This document shows positions 34,698 to 42,247 of a stretch of DNA of 64,000 nt, piece after piece (the first letter of the stretch is position 1; every line of letters starts with the position of its first letter). This stretch comes from Methanomassiliicoccaceae archaeon UBA328 (GTDB lineage: Archaea > Thermoplasmatota > Thermoplasmata > Methanomassiliicoccales > Methanomethylophilaceae). Location of the stretch: contig DAYM01000005.1 in assembly GCA_002506905.1 (NCBI GenBank), positions 106,931 through 170,930 on the forward strand, given 5' to 3'. Position numbers and translations under genes: made by a program. The notes below the pieces were generated by a model. The model saw nothing but the letters and a program-made list of their open reading frames with translations, was not told where the DNA came from and did no database searches.

Positions 34698-35513
34698 ATG
34701 TCCGATAATATGGCAGACGGTGCAGTCCTGAACGGTGAATCCGGTCAGAAGGACGTGCACACGGGAGGGTTGGTCTCATGGGAGTTCCAGCTTAGCGCTG
34801 ATTCGAATGAGGCGAAGCTCTTTCTCGAGATCACAACAGGCCCCGACGCGGACAGCGCTCCCGAGTGGGATGTTACTCTCAAATCTTCGAACGAAGAACT
34901 GTGGAATAACAGCCGCAGTAAGAGGGAGGTCGATGTAGACCTTCCCGGAAACAAGGCCAAGATCCTTAAGATCGAGGTCATTTGCCCGAAAGGAGCAAGG
35001 TATGACGACGAGGTTGTCATCGGTGTGAGCACCGGATCATCTTCCCTTTCGTTCACAGCAGTGGCAAAGCAATCAATCATGGTACTTAAGACTCAGATCG
35101 ACCAGGAGAAAAGCGTCGCGGACAGTTTGATGTCCAAGGCCAACCTGGGCGAGAAGGATATCTACGCGATATTCGCACCCGCCGGTCTGAGAGGATACAT
35201 TTTCGTAGAGGGAATGAACACCGACCGTCTCCGTGAGAAGACGAGGGATATCAAGAAAGCGCGTTCCTTTGTGGACGGAGAGACGAGCATCGAGGAGATC
35301 AGTCATTATCTCGTGCCCGTGTCTGCGGTCGTAGGAATCGTCGAAGGTGACCTCGTTGAATTGGTCAACGGACCGTTCAAAGGAGAGATCGCAAGAGTAC
35401 AGCAGATCGACCAGAGCAAAGAGGAGATCACAGTCGAACTCGTCGAAGCAATGGTTCCGATCCCGGTCACGGTCAAAGGTGACAGCGTCAGGTTAATGGA
35501 AAAGGAGAGATGA
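34698..35513 (+). CDS. spt5: Transcription elongation factor Spt5/NusG with N-terminal Ig-like domain
   Basis: The NGN domain (about residues 127-210, with FAPAGLRGYIFVEG) binds the RNA polymerase clamp, and the KOW domain (about 215-271, with VVGIVEGDLVELVNGPFKGE) follows. Most archaeal Spt5 proteins are about 145-150 residues. This one has 271, with an extra N-terminal 125 residues. The extension has a beta-sandwich pattern (PEWDVTLKS, VDVDLPGNKAKILKIEV, CPKGARYDDEVVIGVS), similar to NEW3/CARDB-type Ig-like domains. It is therefore a fusion specific to this lineage or a wider subgroup. The gene lies between secE and L11. Confidence 0.9.
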   Translation: MSDNMADGAVLNGESGQKDVHTGGLVSWEFQLSADSNEAKLFLEITTGPDADSAPEWDVTLKSSNEELWNNSRSKREVDVDLPGNKAKILKIEVICPKGARYDDEVVIGVSTGSSSLSFTAVAKQSIMVLKTQIDQEKSVADSLMSKANLGEKDIYAIFAPAGLRGYIFVEGMNTDRLREKTRDIKKARSFVDGETSIEEISHYLVPVSAVVGIVEGDLVELVNGPFKGEIARVQQIDQSKEEITVELVEAMVPIPVTVKGDSVRLMEKER

Positions 35514-35516
35514 ACA

Positions 35517-35993
35517 ATGGTAGATACTGTTGAGGCATTAGTAGATGGAGGCAGGGCCTCCGCAGGTCCGCCCCTCGGTCCGGCACTCGGACCCAAAGGA
35601 GTGAACATTGGACAGGTTATTGCGAAAATCAATGAGAGGACGAAGGCCTTCGACGGAATGAAAGTTCCTGTGAAGATCCTCATCAACGACGACAAGTCTT
35701 TCGACATCAAGGTCGGAACACCCCCTATGTCGGCACTCATCAAATCCGAACTCGGACTCGAGCACGGATCGAGCAACGCAAAATCGACAAAGGTCGCAGA
35801 CATGTCGATCCCCCAGGCGATCAAGATCGCAACGATGAAGCAGGACAGCCTTCTGGGAGCAACCCTCAAGGCACGTGTCAGCGAGGTCGCAGGAAACTGC
35901 GTTTCCGTCGGTGTGACCATCGATGGAAAGGACCCTAAGGTCTTCCAGAAAGACATTAAGGCCGGCGTCTACGACGATCAGCTCAAAGACTGA
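35517..35993 (+). CDS. rpl11: Ribosomal protein uL11
   Basis: L11 binds the GTPase-associated region of 23S rRNA. The N-terminal motif ASAGPPLGPALGPKGVNIGQV is unmistakable, and the C-terminal rRNA-binding half contains MKQDSLLGATLKARV. The length of 158 residues is typical. It is separated from L1-L10-L12 by two membrane-protein genes, whereas many archaea keep them close. A strong terminator follows. Confidence 0.96.
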   Translation: MVDTVEALVDGGRASAGPPLGPALGPKGVNIGQVIAKINERTKAFDGMKVPVKILINDDKSFDIKVGTPPMSALIKSELGLEHGSSNAKSTKVADMSIPQAIKIATMKQDSLLGATLKARVSEVAGNCVSVGVTIDGKDPKVFQKDIKAGVYDDQLKD

Positions 35994-36002
35994 TCAATAA
36001 AC

Positions 36003-36032
36003 TTCAAGGGGGGCATGACCCCCCGTTTTGAA
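36003..36032 (+). terminator. Terminator of the secE-spt5-L11 operon
   Basis: TTCAA-GGGGGG, a five-base loop CATGA, then CCCCCC and TTGAA make a long stem with a small bulge. It lies nine bases after the L11 stop and carries a GTTTTG tract. Confidence 0.7.
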
Positions 36033-36064
36033 ACACATGGGGTCTTCGCAAATCCTTTGTGTAT

Positions 36065-36095
36065 GAACCGCCGGAGAAATATCTCCGTGCGGTTC
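36065..36095 (-). terminator. Composite hairpin after a minus-strand membrane protein gene
   Basis: An inner stem CGGAGA-AATA-TCTCCG is enclosed by an outer stem GAACCG/CGGTTC. It lies six bases downstream of the stop of the minus-strand gene. It could also help isolate the L11 operon. Confidence 0.5.
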
Positions 36096-36101
36096 TCACT
36101 T

Positions 36102-36782
36102 TCAATTCTTGTTATCTTCGGAATGATCGTCGATCTTCTTTCCGGAGTGTCTGCTGACATATCTTTCGAACATCGGGTGGATATGCATGGCATTCACGGT
36201 CTCTGCGATGTCGTGCTTCTTCAGAGAGAAGTGTGAGAACAATATGACGATGGCGGCACCTGCCGCATCGCATGTGAAGTCACGTATCGTGTCGAACGGA
36301 CTGTACTGCATATGAATTCCGAATGCCGCATCGGAAAAGATCTCGAAGACCTCCCATATGACGCTGAACGTCATAGTTATCAGGAAGATGTACACATGGA
36401 TCATCTTGGGTGTCGCATGCATCTCGCTGTCATGCATTTCGATGTACTGGACACCGTAGAATACTATCATGGCGACCACCGCAGACGATATTGTGTGCGT
36501 GACCGTATCCCACATGGGTACGAGGTCGTATCTCATCAGGAGCACGCCGTAAGCATGCAGGAACACGGCTATTTCGGCCATGATGATGAACGCCGTCGGC
36601 AGAGTGATCAACTTCAGCCTTCTGAGAAGTATCGGAACAAGGCAGAACAGTGCGCAGAACAATCCGGTCACGATCTCATAGGTCAGACGTCCGGAGGATG
36701 TGACCGCGGAGACGATCGTCATTCCGAGAAGTATCAGAGATGCTATGATACAGACGATATTCTGGACCTTTATGTCATTCAT
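36102..36782 (-). CDS. Multi-span membrane protein (YjdF/DUF2238-like)
   Basis: The protein has about 226 residues and six membrane helices. Conserved polar residues inside the membrane, WDTVTHTISS, WEVFEI and RDFTCDAAGAA, fit the YjdF/DUF2238 pattern. The function is unknown. The start MNDIKVQN follows GGAGGT, so the open extension upstream is not used. It overlaps the preceding membrane-protein gene by eight bases, and they form a two-gene operon. Confidence 0.6.
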   Translation of the reverse strand: MNDIKVQNIVCIIASLILLGMTIVSAVTSSGRLTYEIVTGLFCALFCLVPILLRRLKLITLPTAFIIMAEIAVFLHAYGVLLMRYDLVPMWDTVTHTISSAVVAMIVFYGVQYIEMHDSEMHATPKMIHVYIFLITMTFSVIWEVFEIFSDAAFGIHMQYSPFDTIRDFTCDAAGAAIVILFSHFSLKKHDIAETVNAMHIHPMFERYVSRHSGKKIDDHSEDNKN

Positions 36783-37407
36783 TGGAGTTACCTCCCGTGT
36801 ATGAAAGGAGGACCCTCCTGGGGACATTCTTCAGGTGGAACTTAAGGTACAAAGTATAGAATATCGAGAAGAAGAGTGTTATGGTCATCTGTTCCATGAG
36901 GTACCAATTGTAAATGAAATTAGAATGATCTGGGTCATTGAATACTGGGTAACCTTCGCAGTACATGAACAGGAAGATGTAGTATGCATACAATCCCGCA
37001 AGGGTGCATGCTATCAGCATAGAGTAGACAAGCATCCACCTTCTCGACATATCGGTCGTAAGGTGGTTGTTGATGTAGATGATCGTCATGTAGCTGTAGA
37101 TCATCATCGCCCATGCCTGAAGTACTATCGAGATCGGCCACAGGTCTGCGAACATCGAGAATCTGTTTCCGAGCGTGAATGCAAGGATGACGAAGGCCGC
37201 CAATACGAACGGCAGCGGCATCATGATCTTGCCGCAGTAGGAAGATCCCCAATCCTTGGTGAAATGGTGAGGTACAAGCAGGAAGCACAATCCGAATATC
37301 GATGTGAACACCCAAGTGAGGTCGTTCACATAGACGGCTGCGGCCACGCATAGCAATGCGAGTATTATCGATACTGCCATTATGTGCTCGGACATGCTGC
37401 TCTTCAT
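36775..37407 (-). CDS. Six-helix membrane protein
   Basis: The 210-residue protein has about six hydrophobic helices and few recognisable motifs. It may be a distant relative of the gene it overlaps, as both have a similar helix count and spacing, but motif evidence is weak. A Met-rich, Tyr/Trp-rich composition is notable. It is the first gene of the pair, with an AT-rich promoter region shared with the divergent L1 operon. Confidence 0.5.
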   Translation of the reverse strand: MKSSMSEHIMAVSIILALLCVAAAVYVNDLTWVFTSIFGLCFLLVPHHFTKDWGSSYCGKIMMPLPFVLAAFVILAFTLGNRFSMFADLWPISIVLQAWAMMIYSYMTIIYINNHLTTDMSRRWMLVYSMLIACTLAGLYAYYIFLFMYCEGYPVFNDPDHSNFIYNWYLMEQMTITLFFSIFYTLYLKFHLKNVPRRVLLSYTGGNSNE

Positions 37408-37489
37408 AGGGCTCAGCCTGATTACACATACGGGCTATTTAAACGTACTACATAATTCAGTGACGGGAATGTGCGGAAAACAGGCTTAA

Positions 37490-37561
37490 GGTTTATATAC
37501 TACCCATTATTAGGAGGAGATGCTTGTAGGAGACCCCGCTAGGGATCGTTTGCACTACGAG
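37490..37561 (+). promoter_or_regulatory. Promoter and structured leader of the L1-L10-L12 operon
   Basis: GTTTATATAC (37491-37500) is the TATA box. The transcript should begin near 37520, followed at once by a stem CTTGTAG/CTACGAG (37523-37529 with 37555-37561) that encloses asymmetric loops and an inner CCC-CGCTA-GGG hairpin. L1 operons in methanogens are known to be autoregulated by L1 binding to a leader structure that mimics its rRNA site. This element is a candidate. Confidence 0.55.
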
Positions 37562-37572
37562 GAGGAATTGTA

Positions 37573-38211
37573 TTGGCAGAAAAACCAACCGTAATAGCCG
37601 TGCAGAAGGCACTTGAGAGTGCAAAGAAGCGCAATTTTACAGAAACGGTTGAGTTGGCTATCAATCTCAAAGACGTGGATCTTTCCATTCCTAAGAACCG
37701 TATCCAGGAGGATATCATTCTCCCCAACGGCCGCGGAAAGGATATTCACATCTGTGTGATTGGTGGTGGCGAATTAGCCTTGAAAGCCAAAGACGTTGCC
37801 GATCGTGTGATCACACCCGAGGAATTGGGAGCGATCGCCGATGACAAGAAACAGGCAAAGAAGATCGCGAATGACACCGATTACTTCATCGCCGAGGCGC
37901 CTATGATGGCCCTTGTCGGTAAGAGACTCGGTACTGTTCTCGGTCCTCGCGGAAAGATGCCTAAGCCCATACCCCCAGGAGTAGATCCTACCGGTATGAT
38001 TACCAACTTCCGCAAGTCTGTTACCGTCAGAACGAAAGACAGGAGAACTTTCCACGTTCCCGTCGGAACCGTTGAGATGGACGCAGAGAAGATCGCTGAA
38101 AACATCGATCTTATCCTGAAGCGTGTCGCCCTCCGTATGGAGAAAGGTGACCAGAACATTCAGTCTGCATACGTCAAGACGTCCATGGGACCGTCAGAGA
38201 GGATCATGTAA
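37573..38211 (+). CDS. rpl1: Ribosomal protein uL1
   Basis: L1 forms the L1 stalk and can repress its own operon. Motifs include MMALVGKRLGTVLGPRGKM and the family N-terminal VELAINLKDVDL. The length of 212 residues is typical. The start is TTG, with GAGGAGGAATTG before it. A near-leader structure lies directly upstream. The stop is 11 bases before the L10 start. Confidence 0.96.
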   Translation: MAEKPTVIAVQKALESAKKRNFTETVELAINLKDVDLSIPKNRIQEDIILPNGRGKDIHICVIGGGELALKAKDVADRVITPEELGAIADDKKQAKKIANDTDYFIAEAPMMALVGKRLGTVLGPRGKMPKPIPPGVDPTGMITNFRKSVTVRTKDRRTFHVPVGTVEMDAEKIAENIDLILKRVALRMEKGDQNIQSAYVKTSMGPSERIM

Positions 38212-38222
38212 GGAGGTCTAAT

Positions 38223-39227
38223 ATGGCACACGTCGCAGCTTGGAAGAAGGACATCGTCAATGAATTGGTCCAGGACATGGTCGAGAGCCCCGTTGTTGCA
38301 GTCGTAGACATGCACGGAATTCCCGGTCAGCAGATCCAGTCCATGAGAGCCGGACTTCGCGCTCACGCCAAACTCAAGATGACCAAGAACAATCTTATGC
38401 TCTTGGCTCTCGAAGAGGCAGCAAAGCAGAAACCCGGAATCGAAGGACTTAAGGACGCCGTACACGGTCAGTGTGCTATCGTATCAACGGATATCGATCC
38501 GTTCAAGCTTTACAAGAAACTTGAGGCTACGATGACACCCGCTCCCGCAAAGCCCGGAGATATCGCACCCTGCGACATCACCGTGTTCAAGGGACCTACC
38601 CCGTTCGGACCCGGACCTATTATTGGTGACCTTCAGAAATTAGGCCTTCCTGCAGCAATTGATGCAGGAAAAATAGTGATCAAGAAGGATACAACACTCG
38701 TTAAGGAAGGCGAAGCCATCCCCGCGAATGTTGCAGCAATGCTCCCTAAGCTGGAGATCCTTCCGATGATCGTAGGAATGGACATGAGAGTCGCCTACGA
38801 GGACGGAACGATCTATCAGGCAGAGACATTGAACATACCTGAGGGTTACTATGAATCAATGTTCGCTACGGCTGTTCACAACGCTACCGCACTTGCAGTA
38901 GAGATCGGATTCCCGACAAAGGAAACCATCGGACTGCTTATCGGAAAGGCGTTCAGGGAGGCAATGGGCCTCTCGATAACGGCCGCGATACCGACCAAAG
39001 AGAACATAGACATTCTTCTTGCAAAGGCAGACTCACAGATGCTTGCCGTTGCATCAGCATCGGGATATACCAACGATGATATCGCCGCGAGGTTAAACTC
39101 CGCAGCGGCGGTAGCACCTGTTGCAGCAGCTCCCGCAGCTGAATCTGCACCCGCAGAAAAAGAAGAAGAAGACGAGCCTGTCAGCGAGGAAGAAGCCGCA
39201 GCTGGCATGAGCGCATTGTTCGGATGA
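38223..39227 (+). CDS. rpl10: Ribosomal protein uL10 (P0)
   Basis: P0 anchors the L12 stalk. The N-terminal domain (WKKDIVNELVQDMVE, VVAVVDMHGIPGQQIQ) and the archaeal insertion are present. The C-terminal Ala/Pro-rich linker ends in the acidic [14 protein letters not shown] tail shared with L12. The length of 334 residues fits archaeal P0. Many TAG-free GCA/GCC runs reflect the linker. Confidence 0.96.
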   Translation: MAHVAAWKKDIVNELVQDMVESPVVAVVDMHGIPGQQIQSMRAGLRAHAKLKMTKNNLMLLALEEAAKQKPGIEGLKDAVHGQCAIVSTDIDPFKLYKKLEATMTPAPAKPGDIAPCDITVFKGPTPFGPGPIIGDLQKLGLPAAIDAGKIVIKKDTTLVKEGEAIPANVAAMLPKLEILPMIVGMDMRVAYEDGTIYQAETLNIPEGYYESMFATAVHNATALAVEIGFPTKETIGLLIGKAFREAMGLSITAAIPTKENIDILLAKADSQMLAVASASGYTNDDIAARLNSAAAVAPVAAAPAAESAPAEKEEEDEPVSEEEAAAGMSALFG

Positions 39228-39248
39228 TAAAATAAGGAGATGACATAA

Positions 39249-39560
39249 ATGGAGTACATTTACAGCGCAATGGTGCTTTACTCTGCTGGCAAAGAGATCA
39301 CAGAGGATGCAGTTACCGCAGTCCTGACCGCAGCCGGCGTCAACGTTGACGCAGGAAAGGTCAAGGCGCTGATCGCTTCGCTTGAGGGAGTCGACATTAA
39401 AGAGGCAATCGAGAATGCCTCTTTCGCCGCAGCCCCCGCAGCAGCCGCCGCACCCGCAGCAGCCGCAGCAGATGCCCCCGCCGCAAAGGCCGAAGAGCCC
39501 GAGGAAGAGGCAGTCAGCGAAGAAGAAGCAGCAGCCGGTCTCAGCGCACTGTTCGGATGA
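39249..39560 (+). CDS. rpl12: Ribosomal protein P1 (archaeal L12)
   Basis: This is the stalk protein that recruits elongation factors. The 103-residue protein has an N-terminal dimerisation domain ([17 protein letters not shown]), an Ala-rich hinge, and the acidic tail [14 protein letters not shown]. It ends the operon. The 70 bases after it are T-rich and include a run of eight Ts, a likely termination signal. Confidence 0.95.
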   Translation: MEYIYSAMVLYSAGKEITEDAVTAVLTAAGVNVDAGKVKALIASLEGVDIKEAIENASFAAAPAAAAAPAAAAADAPAAKAEEPEEEAVSEEEAAAGLSALFG

Positions 39561-39632
39561 ACAGTCAGTTGGTTCAGACAACACAAACCTCTTACACAAA
39601 TTTTTTTATTTTGAACGCCCTGTGATATTGTT

Positions 39633-39929
39633 ATGATTCCTACCGAGAGGGTCGCAGTCAGACTCACACCAGACACCGTCGCTGTGCTCGATACGCTCGT
39701 CAGATCGGGTGAATTCAGCAGCATGTCAGATGTCGTTATGGCCGCATTGAGGGAATTCATCGATTCCAGGTTCAAGGCAGAGGATATCCACAGGATCCTG
39801 GAAGACGCTTCTAAGAAGAAGGCAATAGATCCGGAATCATTGATAGCCCCTTCCGACACCGCAGATCTGGACGAGGCCATCAAGGCAGCGGTCAGCGGAT
39901 ATGTGCGTGACAGGATCGAACAGAGGTGA
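39633..39929 (+). CDS. Ribbon-helix-helix regulator (CdrS/CopG-like)
   Basis: The first 50 residues are a ribbon-helix-helix domain: beta strand RVAVRLTPDTVAVLD, then SGEFSSMSDVVMAALREFID. A charged helical tail of about 45 residues follows. It overlaps the downstream FtsZ-like gene, so they are co-expressed. In haloarchaea an RHH protein, CdrS, controls ftsZ2, and the pairing here suggests a similar link to cell division. The identification as CdrS is inferred from context, not sequence identity. Confidence 0.75.
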   Translation: MIPTERVAVRLTPDTVAVLDTLVRSGEFSSMSDVVMAALREFIDSRFKAEDIHRILEDASKKKAIDPESLIAPSDTADLDEAIKAAVSGYVRDRIEQR

Positions 39930-39933
39930 GCCT

Positions 39934-40749
39934 CTGTCGGTCATTATTTTCGGATGCGGAGGTAGCGGTTGCAATATCGTCTCCGGATCCGGCGGTCTTC
40001 CGTCAGAGACGGTAAACGTATCTTCCGAAAAGATGCCGACGATACTTTTGGAACCGGGTCTGAAGGATTGCAGGGGGGATCCCGCGCTCGGATGGACGCT
40101 TGCATCGGAGAAGACAGACACGATAAAAGAGAGGATGTCCGGGTATTCCGACGTCATGGCGGTATGCGTTCTCGGAGGCGGTGTCGGGTCAGGATCGCTT
40201 TCGGTGATATTGAAATGTGCCAGATCCTTGAAACTCAGGTCGGTCGCGGTGGTCGGCCTGCCGTTCTCGTTCGAGACCGACAGGCGCGAGAAGGCGCTCG
40301 GTCAGCTCAACAACGTCATAAGGGCCGCGGACCGTACACTCATATTCGACATGGACCGCGCATTGGATGCCGTGGAAGAGCCCGATATTAAAGCCCTTCT
40401 GGAAAAGACGAACCGTCTGATGTGCGATGCGATGAAAAGGGTCTCCGAGATGATGGAGGGGCCGTTCCTCAGTCTGTTCACCGAAAAGGCATACACCGTA
40501 TCCTACGACGACTCGAAGGATCCGGAAAAGGCCGCAAAATACGGTATGATCAAAGGATTCACGGATTCGGATCCGTCGCACGGTAAGATCATCGTCAGCA
40601 CGGATTCGGAATTCACGGATGCCGATCATGATATGATCTGCGATGCGATATGCGATCAGACCGGCATCCTTCCGGAGATCGTCCCGAGAAAGAACGGGAC
40701 GGGTTACGGGATGATGGAATTCATTCCCATTGCTTACCGTTCTTTATGA
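39934..40749 (+). CDS. FtsZ-like protein without a recognisable T7 loop
   Basis: GTP-binding blocks of the tubulin/FtsZ superfamily are clear: FGCGGSGCNIVS (T1), LGGGVGSGSLSV (T4, normally GGGTGTG) and VVGLPFSFETDRREKA with FDMDRAL after it. The usual T7 synergy loop with NxDxxD is not visible where expected, near MEGPFLSLFTEK. It has about 271 residues against 350 or more for true FtsZ. It may bind GTP without normal polymer-driven hydrolysis. The start is uncertain: an ATG at 39901 overlaps the RHH gene by 29 bases, while the family start aligns with a CTG at 39934 that follows AGAGGTGAG. A chromosomal FtsZ is expected elsewhere. Confidence 0.78.
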   Translation: MSVIIFGCGGSGCNIVSGSGGLPSETVNVSSEKMPTILLEPGLKDCRGDPALGWTLASEKTDTIKERMSGYSDVMAVCVLGGGVGSGSLSVILKCARSLKLRSVAVVGLPFSFETDRREKALGQLNNVIRAADRTLIFDMDRALDAVEEPDIKALLEKTNRLMCDAMKRVSEMMEGPFLSLFTEKAYTVSYDDSKDPEKAAKYGMIKGFTDSDPSHGKIIVSTDSEFTDADHDMICDAICDQTGILPEIVPRKNGTGYGMMEFIPIAYRSL

Positions 40750-41437
40750 TCTTGGCGGCGTCGCCGAATATTCCCATGATCGTGTTGTACTCATACTTCG
40801 TAGGTATGGAACGGCCCATCATCCTTCTGAACATAACAGCCGTCATCTCGCGTCTGTTCTCGGGGTAGCCGATCTCATTCATGAGATCCATCAGGAATTC
40901 GAACATGAGTTCTTTCTCGTTATGGTCAGCAGGCTCGGCCTTTCTGTCCACGGAGTGTGCCTGGAACATCTCGTACATGACCAGGGTCGCAGCATGCGAG
41001 AGGTTCAGGATGGGATACTGCTCGCCGGTGGGGATATGGATAAGAAGATCGCATTTGTTCAGTTCGTCCTGAAGCAGACCGATGTCCTCGCGTCCGAAGA
41101 CCAGAGCTATCTTTTCCTTGTATCCGCGTGAATGTTCGGCGAATTCCCTCGCCGATACGGGGACGCGGGTGTAATTCTTGTCACCCTTTGTGATGATACC
41201 GCTGGTACCTACGGTGAGGAAGCAGTCTTGGACGGCGTCGTCCATGGAAGTGACCGTCACTGCGTTGTCCAGGATATCGTTTCCGTGTTTTGCCCTGCGG
41301 CGCGCATCGTCGCCGATCTCGCAGGAAGGGTTGACCAGATAGAGCTCGTTTATGTCGAAGTTCGCCATGGATCTGGCTATTGCGCCCACATTTCCCTCGA
41401 ACTTCGGACCCACCAATACTATGCGTATTTGAGGCAT
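40721..41437 (-). CDS. trmJ: tRNA (cytidine/uridine-2'-O-)-methyltransferase TrmJ
   Basis: This SPOUT-class enzyme 2'-O-methylates residue 32 of tRNA. Family motifs are IRIVLVGPKFEGNVGAIARSM, ALVFGREDIGL and YPILNLSHAATLVMYEM (the knotted SAM site). The length of about 238 residues is typical. The ATG of MPQIRIV is chosen over one six codons earlier because the TATA-like ATATCAATT lies about 26 bases before it, which suggests a leaderless mRNA. The 3' end overlaps the FtsZ-like gene by 29 bases. Confidence 0.88.
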   Translation of the reverse strand: MPQIRIVLVGPKFEGNVGAIARSMANFDINELYLVNPSCEIGDDARRRAKHGNDILDNAVTVTSMDDAVQDCFLTVGTSGIITKGDKNYTRVPVSAREFAEHSRGYKEKIALVFGREDIGLLQDELNKCDLLIHIPTGEQYPILNLSHAATLVMYEMFQAHSVDRKAEPADHNEKELMFEFLMDLMNEIGYPENRREMTAVMFRRMMGRSIPTKYEYNTIMGIFGDAAKIIKNGKQWE

Positions 41438-41455
41438 TGCCGCGGACCAGGACAT

Positions 41456-41470
41456 AAATCTATATCAATT
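41456..41470. promoter_or_regulatory. Shared bidirectional TATA region
   Basis: AAATCTATATCAATT is about 26-30 bases from the start codons of both divergent genes (trmJ on the left, phosphopantoate ligase on the right). Each start would then be at or near the 5' end of its mRNA, and neither has a ribosome binding site. Confidence 0.45.
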
Positions 41471-41489
41471 GTAGCCTTACTCCCTAATC

Positions 41490-42236
41490 GTGAGCACTCC
41501 TAAGGATCATCCTAGATACAAATCCCTCATGGTCAGGGAACATTTGGCTGAAATGGTCGATAAAGGGCTGGTCAACGAGACCGGTCTGATATCCCACGGA
41601 AGAGGCGAAGCGTTCGATTATCTCATGGGCGAACATACGGTCGAGCCTGTGCTGAAGGCTGAAAAGGCAGCAGCGGCATATCTTCTCAGGGCGAAGAACC
41701 CTGTCGTATGCGCCAACGGAAATGCGACCGTGCTCGATCCAAAGGGACTGATAGCGCTGTCGGAAGCTGTGTCGGCAAAGTTAGAGGTCAACATCTATCA
41801 CCGCACCGAGGAAAGGATGAGGCTCCTGATCGATTATCTGGAGCAGAACGGAGCAAAGAAGGTCTACGGAAGAGCACCGGATGCAAAGATACCCGGACTT
41901 TCGTCCGACCGCGCATTGTGCACCAAGGAAGGCATATTCGATTGCGATGTGATCATCGTCCCCATCGAGGACGGCGACCGTGCAGAGGCCCTTGTGGCAA
42001 TGGGAAAGGTAGTGATCTCGATAGATCTCAACCCCCTGTCGAGGACCTCGAAGACAGCAACCGTGTCCATATCCGACGATATGGTCCGTGCACTGGCAAA
42101 TATCCTGAGGTTTGTCGGAGAACTGAAGGGAAAAGATAAGGAGATCGAGGACACGATCTCCGGTTTCTCCAACAAAGAGAGCCGCAAGGAGACGGTGGAA
42201 TGCATCTGTTCCTCGCTGATGTCTGAATTCGACTAA
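41490..42236 (+). CDS. 4-phosphopantoate--beta-alanine ligase
   Basis: This archaeal enzyme makes 4'-phosphopantothenate from phosphopantoate, beta-alanine and ATP for coenzyme A synthesis. Characteristic blocks are HPRYKSLMVREHL, LISHGRGEAFDYLMGE, VCANGNATVLDP, IYHRTEERM and SIDLNPLSRTSKTA. The length of 248 residues is typical. The start is a GTG without a Shine-Dalgarno site, consistent with leaderless translation. It heads a plus-strand run of six genes. Confidence 0.93.
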   Translation: MSTPKDHPRYKSLMVREHLAEMVDKGLVNETGLISHGRGEAFDYLMGEHTVEPVLKAEKAAAAYLLRAKNPVVCANGNATVLDPKGLIALSEAVSAKLEVNIYHRTEERMRLLIDYLEQNGAKKVYGRAPDAKIPGLSSDRALCTKEGIFDCDVIIVPIEDGDRAEALVAMGKVVISIDLNPLSRTSKTATVSISDDMVRALANILRFVGELKGKDKEIEDTISGFSNKESRKETVECICSSLMSEFD

Positions 42237-42247
42237 AGAGTGATCAT

